This document shows positions 44,124-53,185 of a stretch of 64,000 nucleotides of DNA, piece after piece. Both the position numbers and the translations under genes were made by a program. Each line of letters opens with the position of its first letter. Within the stretch, counting starts at the first letter, position 1. The notes below the pieces were generated by a model. It saw nothing but the letters and a program-made list of their open reading frames with translations, was not told where the DNA came from and did no database searches. The stretch comes from Noviherbaspirillum sp. UKPF54 (lineage in GTDB: Bacteria > Pseudomonadota > Gammaproteobacteria > Burkholderiales > Burkholderiaceae_D): assembly GCF_007874125.1 (NCBI RefSeq), contig NZ_CP040128.1, positions 248,001 to 312,000 of the forward strand. The letters are read 5' to 3'.

Positions 44124-45515
44124 TCAGAAGCCGGTCAGGCCGGTGCCAATCGCACTGGCACCGGTCATGCTCGGTCCGATCGTCCCCGTCGTTCCTGTTG
44201 TTCCAGTTGTTCCTGTGGTGCCGATTGTGTTGGTGCCGGTAAGCCCTGTTCCTGTACCGGTCAGTCCGGTGCCGGTGAGGCCGGTACCCGTGAGACTTGT
44301 GCCGCCTGTGAGTCCGGTGCTCGTGAGTCCCGTACCCGTAAGCCCCGTACCCGTAAGCCCCGTGCCTGTGACCCCGGTACCGGTAACTCCGGTGCCCGTA
44401 AGCCCCGTACCCGTGAGTCCGGTACCTGCGACACCGGAACCTGTGAGTCCGGTGCCTGTGAGTCCGGTACCCGTGAGCCCGGTGCCAATGAGTCCGGTAT
44501 CGACAAGTCCCGTGCCGGTGAGGCCGCTGCCCGTGGTGAAGGGAGTGCTGCTTCCGGTGCTGCCTGTGCCGGTGAAGCTGGCCACGCTCTGCTGAACCGG
44601 CAGGATTTGTCCACGGATTTCACCTTCAGGGAAGGCAGCGCTGTGCACGTTCAGGTACATCCCGCCGCCGGTCAAGGTGCTGAACTGGTCGTCCGACAGC
44701 GTCGCACTCGCCGTCCATACGCCGCTGCCCGCGGGCGTTTCCACCAACGGGACAATGATTGGCCCCGCCGTGCCGGGTGCTCCGGAGTGAATATGCGCCG
44801 CCGTGCCGACCATGCCGCTGGTAGTGACTGCAACCAGCAACGAATGCCGGGAGGAATCAACCAACACTGTGCCGGAGCCTTGCGCCGTGCTCGAGTTCGG
44901 CGGCGTTTCTTGCGTGCCGCGCAGCGCAGCGATGAAGGCGTTGGGCGTGGTCGCCGCCGCATTCAGGCCGCTGCCGGCGCCGGAAGCGGCGATTGTCGCA
45001 CCCGCCTGCTGCGACAGGATTTGCCCGCGGATTTCTCCATTCGGAAAGCCGGCACTTGGCAGGTTGAAATAGAAATTGCCTGCCTGAAGGGCGCTGAGCT
45101 GCGCGTCGGTAAGCGTGAACTTGCCGCTCCAGACACCGCTGCCCGGCGCTATTTCGGCCAGCGTGAAGACGATCGGGCCGGCCGTTCCCGGCGCGCCCTG
45201 CTGGATCAGGGCGGACGTCGCGCTGATGCCGCTGGTGCTGACGGTGGCGGTTGCCACGCGCGTGCCGGGGTTGACCACGATGGTGCCCGAACCTTGCGCC
45301 GTACTCGCCGTGGCCGGTGTTGCGTCGGCACCGGTCAGCGTGCCGGCAAAGGTATTGACGAGTTCTTGTGCTCCGGCAAGTGTTGTCGTCGAAAATCCGG
45401 GCGTCGACGTGTTCACGCCTGCGTCGCCGCCGCTACCGCCGCAGGAAGCCAACGCGAGCAGGGCGAGTGCCGCCAGGTGAAAGCGCGCCTGGTGCTTGAA
45501 ATCGGAGAAAGTCAT
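44124..45515 (-). CDS. CHRD-domain lipoprotein with Thr/Gly pentapeptide repeat tail
   Basis: A 463-residue exported lipoprotein. Seen: signal with lipobox ALASC (C25); two CHRD domains at about 45-170 and 190-310, each with the ending AGFPNGEIRGQIL or AAFPEGEIRGQIL and the HIHSGAPGTAGPI-type segment; then from residue 328 a low-complexity tail of about 17 regular TGTGL/V pentapeptides plus degenerate units and a TGT triplet run. CHRD domains occur in extracellular and spore-coat proteins. The tail is encoded by 15-bp tandem repeats. Confidence 0.85.
   Translation of the reverse strand: MTFSDFKHQARFHLAALALLALASCGGSGGDAGVNTSTPGFSTTTLAGAQELVNTFAGTLTGADATPATASTAQGSGTIVVNPGTRVATATVSTSGISATSALIQQGAPGTAGPIVFTLAEIAPGSGVWSGKFTLTDAQLSALQAGNFYFNLPSAGFPNGEIRGQILSQQAGATIAASGAGSGLNAAATTPNAFIAALRGTQETPPNSSTAQGSGTVLVDSSRHSLLVAVTTSGMVGTAAHIHSGAPGTAGPIIVPLVETPAGSGVWTASATLSDDQFSTLTGGGMYLNVHSAAFPEGEIRGQILPVQQSVASFTGTGSTGSSTPFTTGSGLTGTGLVDTGLIGTGLTGTGLTGTGLTGSGVAGTGLTGTGLTGTGVTGTGVTGTGLTGTGLTGTGLTSTGLTGGTSLTGTGLTGTGLTGTGTGLTGTNTIGTTGTTGTTGTTGTIGPSMTGASAIGTGLTGF
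44127..44534 (-). repeat. 15-bp tandem repeats encoding TGTGL pentapeptides
   Basis: About 400 bp of imperfect 15-bp units covering codons 328-463 of the CHRD lipoprotein gene. Units vary mostly at synonymous positions (GTACCCGTAAGCCCC-type on the + strand). The unit length preserves frame, so copy-number change would alter tail length only. Confidence 0.85.
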
Positions 45516-45993
45516 GGCAAGTCCTCCAGCAGGAGCTCAACGGCAAATCATTGTCCGGAGGCGGCAAACCGGGGTGCGGCAGCGACTGCGGTGCGCGCTG
45601 GATGATCAGAGGGATTGCAAACCTCCTTGCCAGAAGAATGCAGTGTCCGTGCCAGGCCGGTGCTGGCTGAATCCAGCCGGAATCCCGCCTGTCTCCGTTC
45701 CCGGGGCGCTGAGCAAATCCGCTGGCGCCGCCCGTGCATGGCAGGTAATTACTACGGGATGCTTGGAAAAAATACCGATGGGCGTCCGACAGTCCGCCAT
45801 GCGTTTTGGAGGGGCACGGCAGAGCGAGGCGATGCGCGATGAATCCTCGCAACCGTGACCCATGCATTTACCCTGGCCGAAAGCCGGCCCGAAGCGGCGG
45901 CAGTTTGAGCCGTCACGTATTTGTGGCATATTGCAAGACCTGCATACGACAAAGAGAGCCGGCAGGCTCCGCAAGAAGAGAAAAGGGAAGGAC
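45516..45993. other. Divergent non-coding region, 478 bp
   Basis: Lies between the CHRD lipoprotein (leftward) and the 120-residue protein (rightward). No frame here has both a ribosome site and a plausible product. A few short hairpins occur (GGCTG-AATC-CAGCC near 45670), but no known riboswitch core was recognised. It probably holds both promoters. Confidence 0.4.
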
Positions 45994-46356
45994 ATGCTAT
46001 TTTTGAAAAGCACCGCGGCCCCGGTCGCGCCGGGCGTGTATGCGATTGACGTTGCAGCCAAGCCACCGGGCAAGACCTACATGATTTACGTGGCCGTCGA
46101 TGCCGACGACCGCCCCGCGGCGTTCATTCAGGCCGTCGAGGCTATGGGCTTCAAGGAAGTCCATGCCGCGCCTTACACCCATCACAACGGCAAGAAAATC
46201 GTCGACTTGCACTTCCAGAAAGCCGGCACCGATATCTTTGAGGGCTGGACCAACATCGAGCGCGAGAAAAACCTGATGACCATCAACGAGGTCATGGCGG
46301 GCTTCAACATCAAGGTGCATCCGCGCGTGATGTCGCTGGCCGAAGCGTTCGGTTAG
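45994..46356 (+). CDS. Hypothetical protein (120 aa)
   Basis: Not recognised. Starts MLFLKSTAAPVAPGVYAIDV with AAGGGAAGG upstream. Soluble, with alternating strand/helix segments (TYMIYVAVDADDRPAAFIQAVEAMGF, KKIVDLHFQKAGTDIF) and the charged ending. Alternative starts further upstream lack ribosome sites. It stands alone, followed by a terminator. Confidence 0.7.
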   Translation: MLFLKSTAAPVAPGVYAIDVAAKPPGKTYMIYVAVDADDRPAAFIQAVEAMGFKEVHAAPYTHHNGKKIVDLHFQKAGTDIFEGWTNIEREKNLMTINEVMAGFNIKVHPRVMSLAEAFG

Positions 46357-46374
46357 GCATGCGGCATTTGCGCG

Positions 46375-46405
46375 ACATGCGCGGATGCCGGCGCATGTGG
46401 TTTTT
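46375..46405 (+). terminator. Terminator of the 120-residue protein gene
   Basis: ACATGCGC (46375-46382) pairs with GCGCATGT (46391-46398) around an 8-nt loop, followed by GG and five T, 19 bp after the stop codon. Confidence 0.8.
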
Positions 46406-46541
46406 GCATGGGTGCCGCATAAAAAACGGTTGATCCGACATTGCGTCAAACATAATATTGCCTTGTTCTTGACTCCTCCATGGATTCACCACGGAGCGCG
46501 TTGTCCAGACTTTAAGAAAAATACCGGCGGCCGGTGGAGTG

Positions 46542-46798
46542 TGATAGGCTATCAACTCTTGCGGCAAGCGCATGGATAACATGCGCCCGCTGCCGGTTAC
46601 GCTGTTAGCTTCCTCTCCCATATCGACGGGAGAGACCGGAGATGTCGCCTGAAAGTCCAGCGACAGGTTCCTGCCAAAGAACGACAAAGGCTTACCCGCC
46701 TTTGCGCGCACTGCAAATACGGCGAAAGCGCTTGCACGATACCTAAATACTGCTGTACCCCGGAGTGATGCCCTTTTCCGCTCGGCGAAGCGGGAAGG
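46542..46798 (+). other. Hairpin-dense non-coding region, candidate structured RNA
   Basis: Part of a gene-free 592-bp stretch (46357-46948). Successive perfect or near-perfect stems: TGATA/TATCA (46542-46554); CGGCA plus GCGCAT with complements (46562-46595); CTCTCCC/GGGAGAG (46613-46634); TGTCGC/GCGACA (46643-46665); AAAGGC/GCCTTT (46686-46703); and a 10-bp stem 46773-46798. Orientation is unknown; it could be the leader of the malic enzyme gene or an independent RNA. No known RNA family was recognised. Confidence 0.35.
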
Positions 46799-46920
46799 CT
46801 ATTGCATTTGGCAACGAGCCGGTGCCGCCCATGAACCCGTTTGAAAGTCGGCAGCGCGTCCTGTAGCGACGCTGTGGTTTCCATATCGGTTCGTAAGCGA
46901 GCGCCGATGGTTTTCAATTA

Positions 46921-46946
46921 ATTAGAACTGACGATTAGAACTGACG
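46921..46946 (+). repeat. Perfect 13-bp tandem duplication before the malic enzyme start
   Basis: ATTAGAACTGACG occurs twice in direct succession, ending 2 bp before the ATG at 46949. No purine-rich ribosome site is present, so the duplication occupies the place where one is expected. Confidence 0.8.
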
Positions 46947-46948
46947 AC

Positions 46949-48181
46949 ATGAATACGCTGGAACAAAATGCCCTGAACTACCATGCCGCCGGCAAGCCCG
47001 GAAAGCTCGCGATCGCCGTCACCAAGGCCGTCGCCACCCAGGACGATCTGGCACTGGCCTATTCGCCGGGCGTGGCGGTCCCTTGCGTCGAAATCAACAA
47101 GAACCCGGGCAAGGCCTACGAATACACGGCCAAGGGCAACCTGGTGGGCGTGATCACCAACGGCACCGCCGTGCTGGGTCTGGGCGATATCGGCGCACTG
47201 GCCGGCAAGCCGGTCATGGAAGGCAAGGCGGTGCTGTTCAAGAAATTCGCCGGGATCGACTCCTTCGATATCGAGATCGATGAAACCGACCCGGAAAAGC
47301 TGGTCGAGATCATCGCCGCGCTGCATCCGACCTTCGGCGGCATCAACCTGGAAGACATCAAGGCGCCGGAATGCTTCTACGTCGAGCGCCGCCTGCGCGA
47401 GCGTCTCGCGATCCCCGTTTTCCATGACGACCAGCATGGCACCGCGATCGTGGTCGGCGCCGGCTTCCTGAATGCACTCCACCTGACCGGGCGCGACGTA
47501 TCGATGGTGAAAGTGGTCTGTTCCGGCGCGGGCGCGGCTGCCATGGCCTGCCTCGACATGCTGCTGGACCTGGGCGTCAAGCGCGAGAACGTGTATGTCT
47601 GCGACAGCCGCGGCGTGCTCACCACGTCGCGCGAGCTGACCGGCGAAAAGAAGGCCTGGGCGCAGGATACCGACGCCAAGACCCTGTCCGACGTGATCGG
47701 CATGGCCGATGTGTTCCTCGGCGTGTCCGGCCCGGGCCTGCTGAAGCAGGAAGACGTGAAGAAAATGGCAGCCCGGCCGATCGTGTTCGCGCTGGCCAAC
47801 CCGGAGCCGGAACTGCGCCCGGAACTGGTGCGCGAAGTGGCGCCGGAAGCGGTCATCGCCACCGGCCGTTCCGACTACCCGAACCAGATCAACAATGCGC
47901 TGTGCTTCCCCTATCTGTTCCGCGCCGCGCTCGATTCCTCTGCGACGACCATCAACCAGGCGATGAAGCGCGCCTGCGTGCTCGCGCTGGCGGAAATGGC
48001 GCGCGGCGACGCGCAGTTCGGCAAGGAATACATCGTGCCGACGCTGCTCGACAAGCGCTTGCTGACGGGTGTGACGCCCCGCATCGCGGCCGCCGCCTTC
48101 GACAGCGGCGTAGCGTGCAGGCAGCTGGACCCGGCGGAATACGGCGCGCAACTGGAAGCGCTGGCCGCCACGCTGCTGTAA
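46949..48181 (+). CDS. NAD(P)-dependent malic enzyme, short form
   Basis: A 410-residue enzyme that decarboxylates malate to pyruvate. Seen: catalytic region [14 protein letters not shown] (36-49), [23 protein letters not shown] (about 70-92), metal/substrate segment [14 protein letters not shown] (about 150-163) and the NAD(P) Rossmann motif GAGAAAMAC (about 190-198). It ends after the malic domain; many proteobacterial MaeB proteins (about 760 residues) carry an additional phosphotransacetylase-like domain that is absent here. No clear ribosome site. Confidence 0.9.
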   Translation: MNTLEQNALNYHAAGKPGKLAIAVTKAVATQDDLALAYSPGVAVPCVEINKNPGKAYEYTAKGNLVGVITNGTAVLGLGDIGALAGKPVMEGKAVLFKKFAGIDSFDIEIDETDPEKLVEIIAALHPTFGGINLEDIKAPECFYVERRLRERLAIPVFHDDQHGTAIVVGAGFLNALHLTGRDVSMVKVVCSGAGAAAMACLDMLLDLGVKRENVYVCDSRGVLTTSRELTGEKKAWAQDTDAKTLSDVIGMADVFLGVSGPGLLKQEDVKKMAARPIVFALANPEPELRPELVREVAPEAVIATGRSDYPNQINNALCFPYLFRAALDSSATTINQAMKRACVLALAEMARGDAQFGKEYIVPTLLDKRLLTGVTPRIAAAAFDSGVACRQLDPAEYGAQLEALAATLL

Positions 48182-48208
48182 AGGCCCACGCGCGACAGTG
48201 CAAGCGCG

Positions 48209-49780
48209 TCAGTGCACGCTCTTGCGCAGCGCGTCGCGCATCTTTTCCATCAGTTCTCCCCAGCGGTACGGCTTGCTGACGAACAGGAATTCGTCCAGCG
48301 CGCCGTGCTCTTCCGCCAGCGCCGGGATCGGATAGCCGGAGGCGAGGATCACCTTGATCTGCGGGCACAGCTTGCGCGTGAAGCGCGCCAGGTCCACGCC
48401 GCTCATTCCCTTGGGCATGACCACGTCGGTAAACAGCACGTCGATGTCGCGCGTATGCTTGAGCACATCGATCGCCTCCAGGCCGTTGGTGGCGGTGATG
48501 ACGTCGTAGCCCATGCTGTGAAAAATCTCCACCGACACTTCCAGCACGTCGGATTCGTCTTCCACCACCAGTACCTTGCCCGCGCTCGGAACCGGCGCCG
48601 CAGCCGACGCCGAGGCGGAAGAGGCGGGCTGCAGCGAGGCGATATCGGCGGCGGGCAGGTACAGCTCGACCGTGCTCCCCTTGCCGACCTCGCTGTGGAT
48701 CACGATGTCGCCGCCCGACTGCGTGACGAAGCCGTATACCTGGCTCAGGCCCAGCCCGGTTCCCTTGCCGACTTCCTTTGTGGTGAAGAACGGCTCCATG
48801 GCGCGCCGCAGCACTTCGGTCGGCATGCCGGTGCCGTGGTCGCGGATGCCGACCTTGATGTAGGTGCCGGGCTGCAGGCTGACGCACCTGCTGCTTTCGT
48901 CGATGCTGACGCACTCGGTGGAAATCGACAGCAGGCCGCCGTCCGGCATCGCGTCGCGCGCGTTGATCACCAGGTTCAGCAGCGCGCCCTCGAACAGGCG
49001 CGCGTCGACGTGCGCCATGGCCGGTTCCGGCGTGAGCCGCAGTTCGAACATGATCCGTTCATGGCAGGCGCGACGCAGGATCGGCTCGAATCCGACGATC
49101 AGCGTATTCAGGTCGTGGGTACCGGGCCGCAGAGGCTGGCGGCGGGCGAACGCCAGCAATTGCCGGGTCAGCTCGGCGCCGCGCCCGGCGGCGCGCTGCG
49201 CATTGCTCAGGCAGCGGATGGCTACCGGGTCGTTGAGCTTGATGGCCAATAGATCGAGGCTGTTGACGATCACCGTCAGCAGGTTGTTGAAGTCGTGCGC
49301 GATGCCGCCGGTGAGCTGGCCGATCGCTTCCATTTTCTGTGCCTGGGCCAGACTGGCGCGCGTCTGTTCCAGCGCTTCCGCGGCTTGCCTGCGCTCGGTG
49401 ATGTCGCGCGTGATCTTGGCGAATCCGAGCAGCTCGCCGCCTTCGTCGCGGATCGCCTCGAGCACCACCTGCGCCCAGAAGCGCGAGCCGTCCTTGCGCA
49501 CGCGCCAGCCTTCCTTTTCATATTTTCCGTCGTCCAACGCGCATTGCAGCGCGCGTGCCGGCTCTCCGGCGTCTTGATCCTCGGGCGTATAAAAGCGGGA
49601 AAAGTGCTGGCCGATGATCTCATCGGCGGCATAGCCCTTGACGCGCTCGGCGCCACGGTTCCAGCTGCTGATGTAGCCCTCGGGGTTGATCATGTAGATG
49701 GCATAGTCGTGCACGCCGTCGACGAGCAGCTGAAAGCTTAATGCGTCGGATATGGCGCGCAGCGGTGGCTTGTTTGGCAT
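48209..49780 (-). CDS. PAS-domain hybrid sensor histidine kinase
   Basis: A 523-residue cytoplasmic kinase. Seen: PAS domain at about 15-130 (DYAIYMINPEGYISSWNRGAE, with PAC end EGGELLGFAKITRDITERR); HisKA with H162 in GGIAHDFNNLL; HATPase_c with NLVINARDAMPDGG, DHGTGMP and GTGLGL; and a C-terminal receiver domain at about 402-520 with phospho-acceptor D452 and K503. No transmembrane segment. The start could also be a TTG six bases upstream, which sits better behind GGAGAG. No separate response regulator is adjacent. Confidence 0.88.
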   Translation of the reverse strand: MPNKPPLRAISDALSFQLLVDGVHDYAIYMINPEGYISSWNRGAERVKGYAADEIIGQHFSRFYTPEDQDAGEPARALQCALDDGKYEKEGWRVRKDGSRFWAQVVLEAIRDEGGELLGFAKITRDITERRQAAEALEQTRASLAQAQKMEAIGQLTGGIAHDFNNLLTVIVNSLDLLAIKLNDPVAIRCLSNAQRAAGRGAELTRQLLAFARRQPLRPGTHDLNTLIVGFEPILRRACHERIMFELRLTPEPAMAHVDARLFEGALLNLVINARDAMPDGGLLSISTECVSIDESSRCVSLQPGTYIKVGIRDHGTGMPTEVLRRAMEPFFTTKEVGKGTGLGLSQVYGFVTQSGGDIVIHSEVGKGSTVELYLPAADIASLQPASSASASAAAPVPSAGKVLVVEDESDVLEVSVEIFHSMGYDVITATNGLEAIDVLKHTRDIDVLFTDVVMPKGMSGVDLARFTRKLCPQIKVILASGYPIPALAEEHGALDEFLFVSKPYRWGELMEKMRDALRKSVH

Positions 49781-49931
49781 TACCAATGAAACTCTCCGGG
49801 CTCAACAATTCGGTTGGACCGGAATAGGGTAACCGGATTTCATTCTTGATGTTTTATCGTGCGCAAGTCAGCGCCAATTTGGCTTCAAGAAACAATGTCG
49901 AGCGAAGAGAGGCTCGGCGCAAGCGGCTGTC

Positions 49932-51104
49932 CTATGCCGTCGTGGCCGGTGCTTCGCCGCTGACCACCCGGTCGCGTCCGCCTTGCTTGGCGCGGTACAT
50001 GCGCTGGTCCGCCAGGTCGACCAGCGACTTCCAGTCGCCGGCTTGGTCGATGCCGCATTCGGCGATGCCGATGCTGGCGGTGAGCGGCGCCTTGTCGGGC
50101 CGCGGGCCGAAGCCGGCCGCGCGCAGCCGGGCCATGGCGGCTTCTGCCTGCGAGCGGTCGGTGTTGGTCATCACCAGCAGGAATTCCTCGCCGCCCCAGC
50201 GCACCAGCGTGTCGCCGCGGCGCAGGTTCCTGCCGATGAAGGAAGTGAAGTCGATCAGCACCTTGTCGCCCGCCTCGTGACCGAAGCTGTCGTTGATGCT
50301 CTTGAAATGGTCGATATCCAGGAACGCAACCGACAGCGGCAAGTTGTTGCGCTTGGCAATAATGAATTGCAAATCGAGCAACTCTTCCCCGCTGCGCCGG
50401 GAAAACGTGCCGGTCAACGGATCGCGGATCGCCTGCCGCACCAGCGCGATCATGAACGCCAGCTGGCTCATGCCGGCCAGGGACGACACGGCGGTGATGA
50501 GCATCATCAGCCAGAACGCGCCGGCAAAAGACGGCCAGTCGAACGCCGCCCAGCTCAGGTAGCCGCCGACCAGTTGCGCAACCAGAATCGGGCTGGCGAC
50601 CACGACGCTTTCCAGCAGGGTCAGCGGAAAAATCGACAGCCCGGCCAGCAGAACGAACGGCAGGAAGGCATAGCCGGCACCGATGGCCGCCGAGATGCCG
50701 GTGAGCTGGTAACTGCCGAGCACGGTGCGCGAAGCGACATAGAACACGGTCGGGATCGCGAACAGGATGGCCATCGCGCGGTAGGCGTCGAACAGGTTGC
50801 CGCTGGGCCGATAGTAGATCAGCAGGCTGGCGAATGCGGCGCAGGCGGCGAACCGCATGAACGCCAGGTCGATCCATAACGGGAACGGGAACACGACGAA
50901 ATCGACCACGCTCCACAGCGGCGTGAGCAGCGCGAACAGGAACGCGAACAGCCGCACCCGGTTGACGATGAGCGTGGCGCGGCGGCGCGCCAGCAGCGTC
51001 TGGTGCTGCATCGGCGTGGCCAGCCATCCCAGCTCCGCCTGCTGCAATTCGCCCGGCATGATGCCGGTGAGCCGTTGCCAGAGCTGATCTGCGAAATGGT
51101 TCAT
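49932..51104 (-). CDS. Membrane diguanylate cyclase (GGDEF)
   Basis: A 390-residue enzyme making cyclic di-GMP. Seen: about six hydrophobic helices at 50-220, then a GGDEF domain at about 225-380 with RDPLTGTFSRRSGEE, FLDIDHFKSINDSFGHEAGD and the active-site GGEEF in RWGGEEFLL. The RxxD inhibitory site is not evident. The ATG at 51104 is chosen because the sequence upstream is promoter-like. The membrane part has no recognised sensor family. Confidence 0.9.
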   Translation of the reverse strand: MNHFADQLWQRLTGIMPGELQQAELGWLATPMQHQTLLARRRATLIVNRVRLFAFLFALLTPLWSVVDFVVFPFPLWIDLAFMRFAACAAFASLLIYYRPSGNLFDAYRAMAILFAIPTVFYVASRTVLGSYQLTGISAAIGAGYAFLPFVLLAGLSIFPLTLLESVVVASPILVAQLVGGYLSWAAFDWPSFAGAFWLMMLITAVSSLAGMSQLAFMIALVRQAIRDPLTGTFSRRSGEELLDLQFIIAKRNNLPLSVAFLDIDHFKSINDSFGHEAGDKVLIDFTSFIGRNLRRGDTLVRWGGEEFLLVMTNTDRSQAEAAMARLRAAGFGPRPDKAPLTASIGIAECGIDQAGDWKSLVDLADQRMYRAKQGGRDRVVSGEAPATTA

Positions 51105-51410
51105 GTCGGTTGCCGTGGTTGAGATGCGGCCGATTATAGGTGATCTCAATTTGAAAACGGCGATATGTAAATCAAAGACAGCATATATGGCGCTCTACAT
51201 CGGTGCCAGCGAGTCGGTATCGCGGCCTTGATGCCGCGCATAGGTGCTTTTGCGCTTTCCGTTCACTAGATGGCGTTGCCGTGGGGCCAGCCAGATCCCG
51301 TTGTGCAAACTCAAGGCGGCAGTACGGACCGATCGATAAATTAGGGACGGATCTTCGTTCCGCGCATGGACGAAGGGAGGATGGTCAATCAACAATAAGA
51401 TCAGGTGCCT
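51105..51410. other. Divergent intergenic region, 306 bp
   Basis: AT-richer gap between the diguanylate cyclase (leftward) and the DMFase-like lipoprotein (rightward). No supported gene; presumably both promoters. No operator repeat was noticed. Confidence 0.35.
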
Positions 51411-53090
51411 ATGTCGCGCAGCGCATGCAGCAGATTCTTTTCCTTCATCCTGTTCCTGTTGCTAGTCGCGTGCGGCGGCGGAAGCGGCACCAGCACCAGC
51501 ACTAGCACTAGCACTAGCACGAATTCCGGTTCGCACGCGCAGCCCGCATCGCCGGCCACTCAGCCGGATCCCGAAGCGCCGTCTTCTCCCGGCTCCGGCA
51601 CGCAGCCGCTTCCGCCGCCCGCCTCGAATGACGGCGGCACACCGCCGCCGGACAGCGGCACGCGCCCACCGCCGGGCGACATGCGCAACGCCGTCCAGCG
51701 CGAGAATGCCAAGACGGCCGAAGACGGCGTCACCGACCAGTGGGAGATTGACGGCCGCAACTACGCCGGCAATCATGAAATCGAGGGATACGCCTCGGCC
51801 ACCAGCGTCAATCGCGGCGAATCGATCCGGCTGTACGTCAACACGGCCGACGCGGAGTATACGATCGCGATCTACCGTATCGGCTGGTATGGCGGCAAGG
51901 GGGCGCGCCTGGTCGCCGGCCCCGTGCGGCGCACCGGCGTCAAGCAGCCGGAACCGAGCTTCGACGCGGAAAACAGGCTCGTCGAATGCGACTGGAGCGC
52001 CCCCTACGTGGTCACCATACCCGACAACGCGAACGACCCGACGGACTGGGCCAGCGGCTTTTACCTGGCCAAGCTGACTGCCTCGGGCGGCAAGCAAAGC
52101 TACATCATCTTTGTCGTGCGCGACGACGCCCGCCATGCGGCCCTGCTGTTCCAGTCGAGCGTGACCACCTACGCCGCCTACAACAACTGGGGCGGCTACA
52201 ACCTGTACGGCGTGGATGGCATCGATGGCAAGCAGGCCTACAAGCTGTCCTTCAACCGTCCCTACCGCAATCCGCAGCGGCCTTACGCGGGCAAGGGCGC
52301 CGGTGAATTCCTTACCTGGGAAATCAACATGACGCGCTTCCTCGAGCGCGCCGGATACGACGTGTCGTACTCGACCAACATCGATACCCACCGCGCGCCC
52401 GGAGAGTTGCTCCGGCATCGCGCCTTCCTGTCGGTCGGCCATGACGAATACTGGACCAGGAGCATGCGCGACGCGATGGAGGCGGCGCGCGACCACGGCG
52501 TGAACCTGGGATTTTTCGGCGCCAACACCGGCTACTGGCAGGTCCGTCTGGAGGCGGGCCGCAACGGGCAGCCGAACCGCACCATGGTCGCCTACAAGTA
52601 CGACACGCCGTCCCGCGATCCGCTGTACAAGACCGATCCGTCGCAGTCGACCTACCTGTGGCGCGAGGCGCCGATCAACCGCCCGGAAGCGGCGCTGGTA
52701 GGCGTCATGTACGAATACAACTCGCTCGACGGCGACATGGTGATCGCCGACTGCCCGGAGTGGATCTGCGCCGGTACCGCGCTGCGGCCCGGTTCCGTGC
52801 TCAAGGGCATGCTCGGTTATGAAGTCGACAGCATCGCGCCGTCCTCTCCGCCCGGCATCGTCATGCTCGGCTCGTCGCCGTATTCAGGCTGTTCCAAGGG
52901 CGGCGACTGCCGGGCGCACACCACCTACTACACCGCCTCCAGCGGGGCGGGCGTGTTCGGTAGCGGCTCGATGAACTGGAACTGGGGGCTGGACGCATAC
53001 AACGACGGTGCGCACGGCAACCGCGAAACGGCCGAGGTGAAAGCGATCACACACAACATTCTTGCTCGCTTCGCCCAGCCGGTGAGATAG
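51411..53090 (+). CDS. Exported lipoprotein with N,N-dimethylformamidase beta-subunit-like domain
   Basis: A 559-residue protein. Seen: signal with lipobox LLVAC (C21); a low-complexity linker at about 22-90 containing five Thr-Ser dipeptides and many Pro/Gly; then a catalytic-type domain at about 110-555 with IEGYASATSVNRGESIRLYV, IYRIGWYGGKGARLV, FLSVGHDEYWTRSMRDAM and NLGFFGANTGYWQVRLE, matching the large subunit of N,N-dimethylformamidase. The small subunit gene is not present, and true DMFases are not exported lipoproteins, so the activity may be different. Confidence 0.82.
   Translation: MSRSACSRFFSFILFLLLVACGGGSGTSTSTSTSTSTNSGSHAQPASPATQPDPEAPSSPGSGTQPLPPPASNDGGTPPPDSGTRPPPGDMRNAVQRENAKTAEDGVTDQWEIDGRNYAGNHEIEGYASATSVNRGESIRLYVNTADAEYTIAIYRIGWYGGKGARLVAGPVRRTGVKQPEPSFDAENRLVECDWSAPYVVTIPDNANDPTDWASGFYLAKLTASGGKQSYIIFVVRDDARHAALLFQSSVTTYAAYNNWGGYNLYGVDGIDGKQAYKLSFNRPYRNPQRPYAGKGAGEFLTWEINMTRFLERAGYDVSYSTNIDTHRAPGELLRHRAFLSVGHDEYWTRSMRDAMEAARDHGVNLGFFGANTGYWQVRLEAGRNGQPNRTMVAYKYDTPSRDPLYKTDPSQSTYLWREAPINRPEAALVGVMYEYNSLDGDMVIADCPEWICAGTALRPGSVLKGMLGYEVDSIAPSSPPGIVMLGSSPYSGCSKGGDCRAHTTYYTASSGAGVFGSGSMNWNWGLDAYNDGAHGNRETAEVKAITHNILARFAQPVR
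51489..51518 (+). repeat. Hexanucleotide repeat (ACYAGC)5 inside the lipoprotein linker
   Basis: Five units ACCAGC, ACCAGC, ACTAGC, ACTAGC, ACTAGC encode Thr-Ser repeats. The six-base unit keeps frame, so slippage would change linker length, not expression. Confidence 0.85.
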
Positions 53091-53185
53091 CACTGAGGGG
53101 CCCTGCCGCACTGCGGAATGGGACATCAAACGCCGCGGCCGCGGGCATCGGACCATGTCTTGGCCGCCACTTGAAGGGAGATGCG

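Noticed and set aside
44143..44595. Repetitive PVSPVPV open frame opposite the CHRD gene
   Set aside because: It is the reverse reading of the 15-bp repeats that encode the TGTGL tail; the lipoprotein frame has a signal peptide and CHRD domains.
45516..45993. Possible cobalamin or other riboswitch in the divergent leader
   Set aside because: Some GC hairpins look suggestive, but the conserved core boxes of known riboswitches could not be matched on either strand.
46660..46720. RNase P or glycine riboswitch resemblance (GAAAGTCC, GGGAGAG words)
   Set aside because: Only isolated words match; the required neighbouring conserved segments are missing.
46597..46917. 106-codon leftward frame in the hairpin-dense region
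   Set aside because: No ribosome site, no recognisable product and low-plausibility composition; the region reads better as non-coding.
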